A DNA stretch of 6,006 nucleotides, from positions 1 through 6,006 of the forward strand of contig JAAYGP010000330.1 of assembly GCA_012727625.1 (NCBI GenBank), given 5' to 3'. The stretch comes from Clostridiaceae bacterium (GTDB lineage Bacteria; Bacillota; Clostridia; DSM-8532). Below, one piece after another: positions 5,998 to 6,006 of the stretch; position 1 is the first letter of the stretch; each line of letters starts with the position of its first letter. The notes beneath the pieces are model-generated. The model worked only from the letters and a program-made list of their open reading frames with translations, did not search any database and was not told the DNA's origin. The position numbers were made by a program, and so were the translations under genes.

Positions 5998-6006
5998 GTA
6001 TATAAA

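Larger units (their letters stand above)
5614..6006. other. Gene-free AT-rich intergenic region
   Basis: These 393 bases carry no credible reading frame. They hold the synthetase ribosome binding site, a plus-strand extended -10 promoter near 5813-5840, a small inverted repeat at 5881-5897 and a hairpin at 5979-5997. A minus-strand TTGACA (5895-5890) could serve the synthetase, but the hexamer 17 bases downstream is only TCTATT (5872-5867), a 4/6 match, which would leave a leader of about 250 bases. No better minus-strand promoter was seen. GAATTCAGAATTC (5762-5774) is a short palindrome of unknown meaning. The next gene probably lies to the right on the plus strand. Confidence 0.6.

Noticed and set aside
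5961..6005. Tiny 14-codon frame starting ATG TAT AGC near the right edge
   Set aside because: It has no ribosome binding site, runs through the 5979-5997 hairpin and is too short to support.

Overview
The window looks like ordinary chromosomal housekeeping DNA from a low-to-moderate-GC Firmicute, most likely a Clostridia member of the Acetivibrio/Ruminiclostridium type. That placement is an inference. It rests on strong GGAGG-type ribosome binding sites, AT-rich spacers, A/T-rich third codon positions, a LeuRS with the Cys-rich clostridial/Thermus-like inserts, and the rsfS-leuS order that is common downstream of the Firmicute nadD-yqeK cluster.

Layout, left to right. The 3' end of rsfS (plus strand) enters from the left edge. 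After a 72-base gap comes a full-length leuS (plus). A 136-base convergent spacer with several small inverted repeats follows. Next are two minus-strand genes. The one nearer leuS is a PHP-domain phosphatase of the histidinol-phosphatase (HisJ/HisK) family. About 170 bases upstream of it in its own reading direction is a 584-residue AMP-forming acyl-CoA synthetase of the long-chain (FAA1/COG1022-like) type. The last 393 bases (5614-6006) hold no gene. They contain the synthetase ribosome binding site, a good plus-strand extended -10 promoter pointing out of the window, and small hairpins.

How the genes relate. RsfS and LeuS both serve translation and are probably co-transcribed: no clear promoter, terminator or T-box separates them. 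The PHP phosphatase and the acyl-CoA synthetase share a strand but have no obvious metabolic link. They could be one loose transcription unit or two separate genes; no convincing terminator lies between them.

I found no mobile element, CRISPR array, tRNA/rRNA, toxin-antitoxin pair or defence system, and nothing I would call a new biological system. The items most worth a second look are a near-perfect palindrome directly upstream of the PHP gene's ribosome binding site, a 12-bp inverted repeat with a competing partner across the synthetase stop codon, and the possible short transcript or long leader starting near 5847.
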